From: Annona cherimola
Taxonomy: Eukaryota; Streptophyta; Magnoliopsida; Magnoliales; Annonaceae
Assembly (NCBI GenBank): GCA_030490835.1
Contig: CM059973.1
Span: 51,216,008-51,280,007, forward strand
Length of the DNA stretch: 64,000 nt
Direction of reading: 5' to 3'
Positions within the stretch are counted from its first letter, which is position 1. Each line of letters opens with the position of its first letter. The position numbers and the translations under genes are program-made. The notes under the pieces were generated by a model, which was not told the origin of the DNA, ran no database searches, and saw nothing but the letters and a program-made list of their open reading frames with translations. This document shows, in pieces, positions 13,973 through 25,900 of the stretch.

Positions 13973-14983
13973 CCCGCGCCGGTCGTCCCCATCCCAGCTG
14001 TGCTATACTTCTGATTCGGCATCTTCTTCCACCGTCGTTGCTATCGCCGACGAGGTAAGTTGTAGAACTTAAGGTTTTTAGTTTTTTTTCCCAAATCGAA
14101 TAGGGCATACTTCAATACCTTTAGGTTTTTGCATTACCATGATATTCAAATTGAATCTAAGTCATATAGCTTAGGATTCGAGCGCAATCCACAACCCAAT
14201 TTAAGATTTGAGCATAGACAGTTAGGTAGGCTTGATTTTTTGATTTGCATGTTGTCTAAATGATTTGTTTGTTTTTCTCAAGTAGATCTAAGGTTGAAAT
14301 CTTGTTGATTGAAGCTCGGATTGAACTAAATGGGGTGGATGAAATAGGAAGTCATGGAAGATCGCCCCTTTTATGTTGCATTATTAATTTTTAAGTAATA
14401 ATTATCAATTCTGATGTTTAAGCATGTTGCTATGATGTTAATCAGCAATCATCATGTTAATGGATAATGTTGATGGTTCTACATAACTTGATTGATTTGT
14501 TAAGTCTTTATTACTTAAAAATTTATATTCTTTTCTATGTTGATCTGTTGTTCTTATAATAAGATGATGAGTAGGGATTACTTTTTTCAAAATAGTCATC
14601 GAAGATGGTTGCTATTCAATACTTTAGATGTTTGAGCTACATTGGTTTATTCCTCTTGTTTAATGTATTGAAATGTATGTTCGGTTGATCCTTACTTGTA
14701 TTAAAAAAATTTGTTCTTAATTCAATTCATTTTACATGATATATTTTTGGATATAAATGGTTACATATTATAATCAATTTGATTTGAGTTGTATTCGATT
14801 GAATTATTAGATCATTGGTGTGTTTACAGTTTTGGATGTAATTGATTATTCATTTTGGGTTGATGATTTTAAAAATATATATCTTTCTGTTGGCCCTACT
14901 TGTATTAAAAATTCCTATTATTAGTTAAATATTTTAATTGATGTTGTAATGTTACTATTTTATGAGTGACTGTAATATTAAGC
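13973..14983 (+). other. 5' leader and probable intron of the hAT gene
   Basis: A GC-rich leader ends in GACGAG followed by GTAAGT at 14055, a good plant splice donor. The following roughly 925 bases are AT-rich with no coding sequence, as in an intron. The acceptor is not certain; AG at 14981-14982 just before the ATG at 14984 is one candidate. Splicing here is an inference. Confidence 0.45.
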
Positions 14984-16458
14984 ATGGAAGAAGGCAACAG
15001 TCTGAATAACTATGTTGATTTAAATATAGACGACATAGTTAATATAATAGAGGACTTAGACGATGAGAATATGGTGAAAGGGGATGTAATAGGACATTGT
15101 GAGTGAAAATGATTCAAAGGACGAGAAAACTACAGATGATGTTGTTCCTCCAAAATCAAAACCTCTATATAAATTATCTTCTAATGTGTGGCAGCACTTC
15201 ACTAAGAAAGTTAAGCAAGTTTTAAAGAATGATAAGAAAGAGGAGAAACAAGAAGTGACATGTAATTACTGCGATAAGGTTTTAGCTTATTCAAGTAAGA
15301 ATGGAACTGGCTCAATGAGAAATCATCTAGATAGATGCACTTATTATGATCGTGGGTGGGGTGACAAGAAGCAGAAATTGTTGAGTCTATCATCTCCATC
15401 ATGCAATTCTAGTGGCTAAGTTGGTAGTTCGACTGCGTGGCAATTTGATCAAGCTACAAATAGAAGAGGTTTTGTTGAAATGATAATCAATGAACTTCCA
15501 TTTAAGTTGGTTGAGTGTGAGGGTTTTCGCAAATATATCACTAAAATTCAACCGCTTGTGAAATTTATGTCTAGAACAACAGTTGCTAAAGATGTGGTTT
15601 CAGTGTATGAAAGTGAGAAAACTAAGCTCATGAGTTTTTTCCAAGACCAAGTGCATAGAGTATGTTTAACAACAGACATGTGGACATCTATAGCTAATGA
15701 AGGTTATCTATGTCTCACTGCACATTTTATTGATGACAACTGGAAGCTAAATAAGAAAGTTATTAACTTTTGTTTGTGACCACCTCCACACACTGGTCAA
15801 TGCATTGCTAATGTTGTTTTTGATTGCTTGATGAAATGGAAATTCAATGGAATTTGTACTATAACTATGGATAATGCATCTAGTAATGATGTCGCAGCTA
15901 GAAAATTGAAAGAAAGTTTAAGGGAGAAGGGTTTACTCATTGGGGATGGATCCACGTTTCATATTAGGTGTGTAGCACATATTCTTAACCTAATTGTGCA
16001 TGATGGAATAGATGAGATTCAAGACTCGATCAATCGAATTAGAAATGTGATTAAACATGTAAGGGCTTCACCTGCTAGGAAAGATAAATTTGAGAAATAT
16101 TATCAGAAAGAAGGAATCAAAGAAAAAGGTGACTTGTGCTTAAATGTTCCTACTAGATGGAATTTCATATATTTCATGTTGGCTAGTGCTTTAAAGTTTA
16201 GAGCAGCATTTGATAAATTAGGCGAAAAAGATGCAGTTGTTGCTAGGGAGGGACCTCCAACAGCGTTTGATTGGGATAATGCACAAGTTTTGTATCAATT
16301 TTGCAAAATTTTATGAGATTACAAAAGTTTTGTCTGGCACATCTTATGTTACTTCTTAAATGCTTTTGGTCCAACTATATGAGGTTGAAAAACTTTTACT
16401 CATGAGTTCAAAATCAGATAATTATTTTCTTCAAGACATGAGTAAAAAAATGAGAAAC
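14984..16458 (+). pseudogene. hAT-family transposase, BED zinc finger type, N-terminal half
   Basis: From ATG at 14984 an acidic N-terminus leads into a BED zinc finger (about 15170-15350: WQHFTKK, CNYC, then NHLDRC). The RNase H-like hAT core follows, with TTDMWTS near 15680 and TMDNASSND near 15860 carrying two acidic catalytic residues, then RCVAHILNL and VPTRWN. It resembles RICESLEEPER-type plant transposases. The gene is dead here: a one-base shift near 15100, in-frame stops at 15417 and 15777, a further shift and stops after 16310. At 16458 a family B retrotransposon interrupts it; the C-terminal dimerisation domain is not in the window. Confidence 0.88.
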
Positions 16459-19400
16459 TGTGATACCCGGACCTAAGTAGGACTCATATGAAGGCATTTG
16501 ACATGTAATTATGATACACGTATTCCTTGAATGATTTATGGATGATTTTATGATTAATGATATTTTGTAATTAGGGTTTTAGTTAAGAATGGTGATTAAA
16601 AATTTAATCGCCGGAGCCCAAAGTGAGTCGGTATGACCCGAGGGACTTAACGAGGATTGAAAGGTGAAAATTGTTATGAATAATCATGTTAATTACCATG
16701 ATTTAATTTATGGAGATTAAAGTGTAATTATGGAATTAAGATGAAAAATGATAGAAAATTCATAACTCAACGCCTGTAAGGCGAATTCAAGTGAAATTTG
16801 AAAGGGGAATTGATAATATTGGGCTTGGTATTATGGGATTATTGGGTTATGAAAATCCTTGATGAAATTAGTGTAATAATTTATTAACCATATCTCAAAT
16901 CTAACCGTTAACTTTAAACGGCTATAACTTGAGCTAGGAAAATCGGATTGAGATGAAATTCGAAACGGTTGAATGAAATTATGAGATTAACATTTTGGAA
17001 GGTTTATATTAAGAATATTATTATGAGAAAATACCTAAATTGGAAAAGGTGTGCATAGTTGACTTTTGCTCCTCAAAGGTACCATGCATTAAATGCTAGA
17101 GTACATGAAATTAATGCAAGTTTTTAATGGAAAAATAGGTGTCCAATGCAGCCTATTTTCAGGGTATTTTATGCATTAATATAAAATAAAAAAATCCTAT
17201 GAATTATCCCTGCATTGATGTCCACATTAAAGGAGCTAGGGAGTGCTCAAAGTGAGCATAGGTAAGGTGGCAAGGCAAGCACGTCAACTAGCTGCTATTG
17301 CTGGATTTTTTTAATTTTTTTAATTTTTTAATTTATTCTCATAAATAGCTAACATATGTGGACACATAAATGAACATTTATTCATGTGAAAAAATCCCTG
17401 AAAATTTGTGAACAATAGCTGCTCATTGATGATGCAAAAGTGGACAGCTTGTTTATACAAATGGACGTGCAATGGATTGATGCTGTTGTAATGATTTTTG
17501 TTAATTTTTTTATGCCAACTTAAAGATTAAACTAAATTCTAATTAGGAGTATAATTTACCCTCAAATTAAGGTTATTAAAAATGGAAAAAAAATCTGGAA
17601 ATGGACAGATGTATGGACGTGATTATGTGGACAGTTGTAGGGTTATGCTATTAAGTAGATTTCTAACTTTAAGAATTGTAAAAAATAATTTACTTGGCTG
17701 TAATTTGCACAGATCATTTAGGGGATAAATATACATTTAAGGACTGTGGAAAATCAGCCCCAAGTGGGGCCCACAGCTGGATCAAACCAGCCCTTATAAA
17801 AGGGGGAACGACCAAATGAGATGAAGCTTGGAAAAATATTTTCTAAGTGCTCCAAACCCCATCTCCCCAAGACAGCAGCCACATCCAACCTTAGGGCCAG
17901 AAAGGAGGAATAAAAGAAGGGAATTTCAAGTGCTCAAATGAGGGATTACCAATTAATCAAGTAAGTATATGTTAATTTTGATTTTGTACTTCAAATATGG
18001 AAGTTATATGATGTTATAAATCAAAATATGAATGAAATAGTAAATGAAGGATTTTCACCATAAAAATTTATTTAAAATCTCATTATATGATGATTAAGGG
18101 ATGAACAAAATTTCAGATTGAAATATTAAGCAAGTTTTAAATTAAAAATATGAGAAAATTAACCTAAAGAGGGTAGAACGGGTGACAGGATTATCTGTAC
18201 CAAATGATTTTTAATAATTTTTAAACACGGAATTTTGGGCTGAAAAGTTTATAACATATATAATACATATTTAATATCACACTAAAAAAATAAAAATTAG
18301 ATTTTTATGGGTATAAACACACCCCATAATTTATGTGATTCAGGCTATCTAAAAAGGGATGCTGCTGTCCAGCAGAGTAAAAATAAAACAATAATATAAA
18401 TACTAAATATTTCATTCTGAAAATATTTATTTTGGTTAAATAATATATTTATTAAAGTATTTTAGAAATTTCAGATCAAAAATACTTGATTTGATATTAA
18501 TTCAAGATTTTGAGAATTCAATGTGCATGAATTCAGCATTATAGATAGCTTAAGGAATAAATCAAGATAAATGTTAAATTCCAGGTTTTTGTGATGGAAT
18601 TTAACTTATAATGGGATATAAACAAGTTATTATGAGTTTTTAACCTATTAGAGGTAAACAAGATTACCCTAAATATGATTTTTTGAAGATATGGAAAAGG
18701 ATGTCCAAAGAGGGGTGCAAAGGGTACCCAAGATGTATATGAAAGTTGCTGTATGGAAACCATTTAATTATGGGATTCAAATATGTGTTAATATCCTAAA
18801 TTTGGGTTAATAAAAGTATGGTTTAATTCTGAAAAATTTGGATTAAAAATCTGTTTAGACCATGTTGCTAAAGAGAGCATTGAAATGACGAAAAACGGGT
18901 TCTAAAGTTGCTGTTTAGGAACCCTATGATAAATGGATTATAAATCCGAAATTAAACCCTAAATTATGTGATAATTAAGGTGTTTAATCATGCTTGAATC
19001 ACACACAAGTTTTTTTTTTGAGAAATTTTAAGAAACACATGATTTATGTATTGAGAAATTGACGTATATGAAAATATGGGTATGAATAAATGATATATGG
19101 ATTATGTAAGTTGTTAAAATGCAAAAATGCATAACAACATGATGAAAAATGTGGATTAGGGTTCTGTTTAAGTAAATAATGATAATCTCAAATTTTGAGA
19201 TTATTATATGATGTCTAAGTTAGCAACTAAGTGCTTAAAATGAGCACCGTTGTATGAAAAATGGAAAATATGTTAAAAATGATAAATTGAGGTAATGAAC
19301 TTACAAATAATGATTTAATGAATTATTGTTATATGCATGTAAGTTTACCCTACATAAGGGTATCAAAAATGAATGGATGATTGATATGTATAGGCTATGT

Positions 19401-20044
19401 TGCTAAGTATGAATACCCGACTTGAAAGACAAGTGGGTTAAGTTAGATGAACTTATGTAGGTTGGAAAACCTAAGGAACATAAGTATTTGAAAATGATGC
19501 ATATAAATGAAATGTTATTTTTATTTATTTAGGCAAAGGCAAGGAAAAGAATGGAAGGAAAGGGATTATTGCGATATCAGGTAAGAAAACGAACTTTCTA
19601 AAATGATGTTTTCTTTCTACGTGATTGATATGATTGAAATGTTTATGTTTTAATGAATGGGCAAGCACAAGTTTTGAAAATGATGGCTTTAATGAAAAGC
19701 CACAATTTTTGGAAAATGACAGCTTTAATGAAAAGCCACAAGTTTTGGAAAATGACGGCTTTAATGAAAAGTCGTAAGTTTTGGAAAAGAATGGTTTTAA
19801 GGAAAAGCCTCAATGTTTGCTTCATGGGAAGCAAACAATACGTTTTAAGATAAGGATTTTATCATCAGTGTTGTCAAAGATTGGCAATGCTTTATATTAA
19901 TGGAATTAAGAATTTTACTTATGAGTAAGCAAGTTCTCCATGATAATATTTTCAAAGGATTTCATATTTGATACCGATGGTTTTAAGAATTTGCTTTTAA
20001 GCAAGCAAGTTCTTTCTAAGGTTATTTCAAAAGTATTTTATAAG
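16459..20044 (+). mobile_element. 5' LTR of a family B chromovirus, first part
   Basis: It starts TGTGATACCCGGACC directly after hAT coding sequence; the 5-bp left flank is GAAAC. It carries a TATA-like box at 17794 and the splice-donor-like motif at 19580. At 20044 it is interrupted by a solo family A LTR and resumes at 27869; ATAAG is duplicated at 20040-20044 and 27864-27868. No genes are seen. Confidence 0.85.
17794..17802 (+). promoter_or_regulatory. TATA-like box of family B 5' LTR
   Basis: TTATAAAAG is followed by GGGGGAACGACCAAATGAG, resembling the region after the family A TATA box (GTGAACGACC near 20953). It is the likely core promoter of this element. Confidence 0.55.
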
Positions 20045-20933
20045 TGTGAAACCCCGATCTTAGACACGTGTATGAAACTCTAGGGTTGTAAACCCTAGGT
20101 AATATATTAATGAAATATATATTCATGAAATATGAAAATATGTGGGAATAGATGTTAAAATAATTAATTATGAAATTCGGATGAATAGTGCACGTGAATA
20201 GTGAAACGTGAATAATAAACGTGGGATTAAGGAATATGTCAAGTTAATCACTTTGGATTAAATTAATCATAAAAGACGAAAAAGGAAGCTTCCCACTGAA
20301 GGACGAAATTGCTTTTTGTATTTAAATAATAATTTTCGGATTTTTATGGATTTTTGTGAAGAAAATGAAGAAAAATTCATATCTTGCAATCCGGACATCG
20401 GATTGAGATGAAATTTTTTATGGATGGCCAAAATATGATGATGAACATGATGAGTGGTCCAATATTGATCAAAAATCACAAATCAAGGGTCAAGATGAAA
20501 TATCAAAAGGAGATAAAAAAGGAGCTTAATTTTCCATTAATGCTACTTTTGACTTTTTATTAAATTAAATAATTAAAAAAATAAAAATAATAAAAAATGA
20601 ACAGCATCAATTGCGGGGGGTGGTTGGGAATATTTGACCAAATCAATGGTCCATGATCATCCTCATCAAGAACCAACGGCTAGGATTTAATTTGCTTAAA
20701 ATAAATAAATTTTAATCCTCATCAAGAACCAACGGCTAGGATTTAATTTTCTTAAAATAAATAAATTTTAATAAATAAAAAAGCTAGAAAATAGGGCTGC
20801 AATAGGGGGGTTGGAGCAGGCCTAGGATGGGCTGCACAAGGCTTCATGAACCTTTTGAAATTAGAAAAAAATACATTTATAATTTAATACCTCAAGCAAG
20901 GGGGTAAATTCTAATTTCACGAAAAATCAAACC

Positions 20934-20943
20934 CTATAAATAG
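20934..20943 (+). promoter_or_regulatory. TATA box of family A LTR
   Basis: CTATAAATAG lies about 890 bases into the LTR, at the same place as in the copy at 50501-50510, and is followed by a purine-rich leader. The nested B LTR about 155 bases downstream would cut any transcript. Confidence 0.7.
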
Positions 20944-21098
20944 GGCCAAGGGGGTGAACGACCAAGGCACACCATTCCCAGCTCCAAACTTAAGAAATTT
21001 AAGCATTCCCACCCCCAAACACGTTTTTGGCCTTTAGAGAAAGTTAGAGAGAGAAAGTGCGAGAAAAAGAGGGATATCTCCACTTTGGGTAAGTGATT

Positions 21099-24000
21099 TG
21101 TGATACCCGGACCCAAGTAAGGCTTACATATTGAATTTGGCATATATAAATGGATTATGTATGGTTTAGTGGAATTATAAATGATTTTCCTAAACAATAT
21201 TGATGATTTATTGCAATTAGGGCAAATGATGATGAATGATCAATATAAGCTGATATAGGTCAATGTGATTAAAGAGGCTTAATGAGGATTAGGAAATGAA
21301 AATATATTGAGGATAATTACCTCATATATTAAGATTTAATTTATGGAGATTATGTTGGTAATTATGGAGTTAAGGTAGTAGATGCTAGAAAATGCATAAC
21401 TTGACGCCGGGAAGGCGGATTAAGATGAAAATTGAAAGGTAAGCGCATAATTTTATGCTTAATCATATGGAAAGGTTGGATTATGAAAATTATGATGAAA
21501 TTAAGGTGAAAATCGATCATCACCATTAAAATTCAAGGATGACTTCAAATAGTCATAACTTGAACTAGAAAAGTCGGATTGAGACGAAATTTGAAACGAA
21601 CGGTTAAAATTATGAGATCTATACAATGAGAGGTTTGAAATTAAGTTAATGATAATAAAATTAAGTGATTAATGATATAATTAAGGAGCTAATGAGCTAG
21701 CTCAAGTGAGACAATGTAGGTGGCCCACACATGGATGATCAAGGGGCTATTGCATAGGATTTTTGAATTTTAAAAAAATGGAAAATTTATATTTTAATGA
21801 CCTAGGCAGATAGGGTGAATAGTGTACGAGATTAGGGTTGATTTTTGTGCCAAGAAAATGCCAAAAAGTCCATGATAGGTGGACCCCACCAAGTGGACAG
21901 CATTATGGAGCAAGAGAGAGGTCACGGTAGAGGCAGCTTTTTGGATTTTTTATTAATTTTTTTAATAGCTAAATTGACCCCTAATTAAGCTAGTTACCTA
22001 GGTTAATTAAATACCCATTAATTAAAGTGGAAATTAAGTGGAAAAATGGTTCAAAAGCTGCTGCAAGTGCACCCAACCCAAGTGGACAGCTACATGAAGG
22101 AAGGGAGGTGCACGTTCAAAGGCTGCATTATGTAATTTTTTATGATTTTTTTAATAAGCTAAATGGTCCCCTAATTAGGCTACTACCTAGGGTAGTTAAT
22201 TATCCATAAATTAAAGTAAAAATTCGTGGAAAAAATGGCAAATAGCAGCTGAAATGGACGTTGCATCTTGTGGACAGATTTTGTCCATTAATGAATGGAC
22301 TTTTGATGATTTTTTATAAGATAATTACTTAATTTTAATGGCCCATATTTTGCCATGTCAGCAACAGGGGATAAGAATGTCTTAATCATGCTTTAAATAA
22401 AGCAAAAAGTGGGGCCCACAAGCTGAAAAATCCAGCTTTTGCTCCAAGTACATGTCCATTTGATTTAAGGGGGAGGAGAGAGAAAATGCTAAGGAGCAAA
22501 CCCATTTTCCAGCAGCCCTTCACATCCCCATTTTCCAGCAGCATGAGGGGGAGGAAAAGAGGAGAAAAAGAGAAGGAAAAATGGGAAGAAAGAAGAGGAA
22601 CCAAGCTAGGAAAAATAGAGTTCAAGTTGATTCAATTCCAAGTAAGAATACCCTTTGATTTTGGGTTGAAAATCATAACTGGAATTTTCTTAAATCCTAT
22701 GTGATGTTGCTGTTTTGATATTTAATCATGATTATATGATGATTCATTATTAGATGAATTATAAAGTTTAATTTGGAGATTAAACAGCCCATATCATCTA
22801 ATCTACACTTCTGTGTAGTAAATCTGAATTAGGAAAGCAAAATATGGAAGAAATAGTAAATGAATGAATTTTATCATGAAAATTGTGGAAAGACTCATGA
22901 TAGGATGATTAAGGAACGACCCAATTTTTAGCTTAAAAGAATGAGTATGTTGGAAATTAAAAATCTGAGAAAATCAACCTGAACAGGGTTGAATGAGTGT
23001 CAGGATCAGCGGTACCAAATTATTTTTAATAATTTTTATACAAAGAATTTGGTGCTGAAAATTTTATATAATATATAAGATATATTTAGTATTACACGAA
23101 AAAAATAAAAATTAGGTTTTCATGGGTATAAATATACCACATAATTAACGTGATTTGGATTGTCTGAAAAGGGGTGCTGCTGTCTAGAAGAGTAAAAATA
23201 CTAAAATAAATAGAAATAATAAATATTTCATACTGAAAATATTTATTTTGATTAATTAATATATTTATTAAATCATGGTATAAATTTCAGATCAAAACTA
23301 GTTTATTTGATATTAATTCAAGATTTTGAAAATTCAGTATGCCTGAATTCAACATTATGGACAGCTTAAGGAATAAATCAAGATAAATGTTAAATTCAAG
23401 ATTTTTGTGATAGAATTTAAATTAAAATGGGATATAAACAAGTATCATAAATTATTATGAGTATTTAACCTATTAAAGGTGGGTTTTAGAAAGGATGGGA
23501 CTTAGGGTTATGTATAACACCCGATTTCCATATTTTGATGTTGAAAATGATAAATGGATTATGTGAAGTATTAAAATGCAAAAATGCATAAAGATATGAT
23601 GGAAAACTTGGATTAGGTACTGTTTAAGTAAATAATGATAATTTCAAATTTTGAGATTATTATATGATACCTAAGTTAGCAACTAAGGGCTTAAAATGAG
23701 CACCGATGTGTGAAAAATGAAAACTATGTTAAAAATGATAAATTGAGGTAATGAACTTCCAAATAATGATTTAATGAGTGATTATTATATTTATGTAAGT
23801 TTACCCTACATAAGGGTATTAAAATGAATGAATAGATGATTTTATATGTATAGTCTATGTGCTAAGTATGAGTACCCAACTTGAAGGACAAGTAGGTCAA
23901 GCCAAGTCCAAATGAATTTATATAGGTTAGAAAACCTAAGGGATTTATGTATTTGAAGTTAATGTGAATAAATAAAATATTATTTTCATTTATCTAGGTA

Positions 24001-25900
24001 AAGGCAAGGAAAAGAGTGGAAGAAAAGGATTATGGCGATCTCAGGTAAGCAAGCGAACTTTTCAAATTACTGATTTTTCTTTATGTGATGAAATGATGAT
24101 ATGTCGATGTTTTTATGAATGTTTTACAAGTGGGCAAGCACAAGTTTTGGAAAATGATGGCTTTAATGAAAAGCCTTAAGGTTTGCTTCATGGGAAGCAA
24201 ACAACATTGTTTAAGATAAATAATTTATCTCAAGTGTTGCCAATGTTGGGAATGTTTTATGTTAATGGATTTGAGAAATTGCTTATGAGTAAGCAAGTTC
24301 TCCATGAATATAATTTTAAAGGAATTTTATGTTTTATGTCGATATTTTTAAGAAATTTGATTTTAAGTAAGCAAGTTCTTTATAATGTTGTTTCAAAAGT
24401 ATTTTATAAGAAAAGGAAATTTTTCCCTTTTTCACAAAACAACAAATGTAAATAACTTCTTAATTTCTCTTATGATTTTTTACAATAAATGATTAAGATT
24501 ATAAAAGAAAAAGATTGGTTTTCTATGTCATGATATTTAATTATAAATGATAATTTGGACATAGCCCGTATGTTTTGAAATGATATTCGAAAAGTTTTGA
24601 TTTCCTTTAGATAAGGAAATCTATGATGAAAATGTTTTCAAAAATATTTATACGAATATTGTTGAAAGAGATTTAAGGATGACCAACCTAATAAGTGATT
24701 TCATAAAATGGTTTAATTTCAGGTTGCTAAATGGCATGCAAAAGACTATGCGATTCCCCTTTTTGTAAACAATAGTATAATAGATATGTGGATAATAATA
24801 TAATTTTTAGGTTATAGAGAAGGGGTGGTATAATTGCATAACTTTTGTAAGCAAAAGGCCCTGAAATGGAAACCAAGAAAAATACTAGAAAAAAATACAT
24901 GGTTTATCTTTGAAAATCTAACAGCTTTGATGTTCTTTCATAAGGGTTTTAAGAAGTATTGTTTTTCAAACATTTCAAAGGATTATCAAAATATTTTACT
25001 CAAAATTCTTTTAAAAGAATTTAAGGATGGTCATCTAAAATTTAGATTTCAAATGACAACTTGTTTAAAGTGGGTGCGCTCGCTTTACAAGTTGACACGG
25101 ACTGCGGTCTGTGAGGTGTTTTCAAAAAAATAATTTTTAAAAATATAGACTTCGGTCTCTAATTTTTTCGAGTATGGATGCAGACTACGGTCTGTGATCC
25201 CGGTTTAAAAGGACACGGGCTGTGGTCTGTGATACTTTAAATCAAATGGACTGCGGTCCGTCAGGATAATGTATGGTGCACCAGTACAAGGAATAGGCCG
25301 GTTGTAAAGCACGGTCGGGATGGCCGGGGCCCACTCTACATATGGCCAAGTCGCTAAGGGATGACAGGAGGCCAGCGGCGCCCTCCCTGAGATGGGAGCA
25401 GGATAAAGAAAACAGCCGCCTGGTTAGTGTGCTGTTAAGGATTCTCTTCCAAAAGGTAGAGTGATCACTTGCTAAATGTCACTACTAGATGGAGAGAAAT
25501 GCATTTGCTTATGTTTTGCTTTTGAAAAACCCAAAGATTTGGACATGAAAGCATATTTTTATAAAAGTTATCCTAAAGGGATTTTTATGACATGGTTACC
25601 CTAAAAATAGGGTGTTGTACACAAAAGTGTAAATAATAAGGATGAAAGGAAACTTTCATTGTAGAAAAGCAGGATGAGATGCTATGAAATAGAATTTGAA
25701 ATTTTATTACAAGTGTATCGGCACTTGTTTGATGAATGATGTGAAATGTAAAGAAAAGATTGATGAATAAATCAAAAAAAATTTTTGGACGAAATCCAAT
25801 TAAGAACCCGCCGCGTGATTAGGGCAACAATCCTGATTAACATTTACCAATCAATAAGGTCTTGAGGTAAGGAAGTGACGTCTCGGTTTGGGGCGCCACA
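21099..25900 (+). mobile_element. Solo family B LTR with perfect target duplication
   Basis: It starts TGTGATACCCGGACC, ends TTTGGGGCGCCACA, is 4802 bp long, and is flanked by TGATT at 21094-21098 and 25901-25905. It is the only unsplit full-length B LTR here and serves as the reference copy. The splice-donor-like motif is at 24043-24050, a palindromic repeat at 25080-25268 and the GC island at about 25270-25440. There is no coding sequence. Confidence 0.93.
25080..25268 (+). repeat. ACTGCGGTCTGTGA repeats in B LTR
   Basis: About five diverged units contain GACTGCGGTCTGTGA or variants, spaced about 35-60 bases. The GAC...GTC arms are self-complementary, so each unit can form a small hairpin in RNA. 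The same block occurs at 28570-28752 in the other B LTR. Confidence 0.75.

Noticed and set aside
15099..15101. Start of the hAT protein at GTG 15099
   Set aside because: An ATG at 14984 begins an acidic N-terminus in a neighbouring frame; a one-base shift near 15100 explains the break better than a GTG start.
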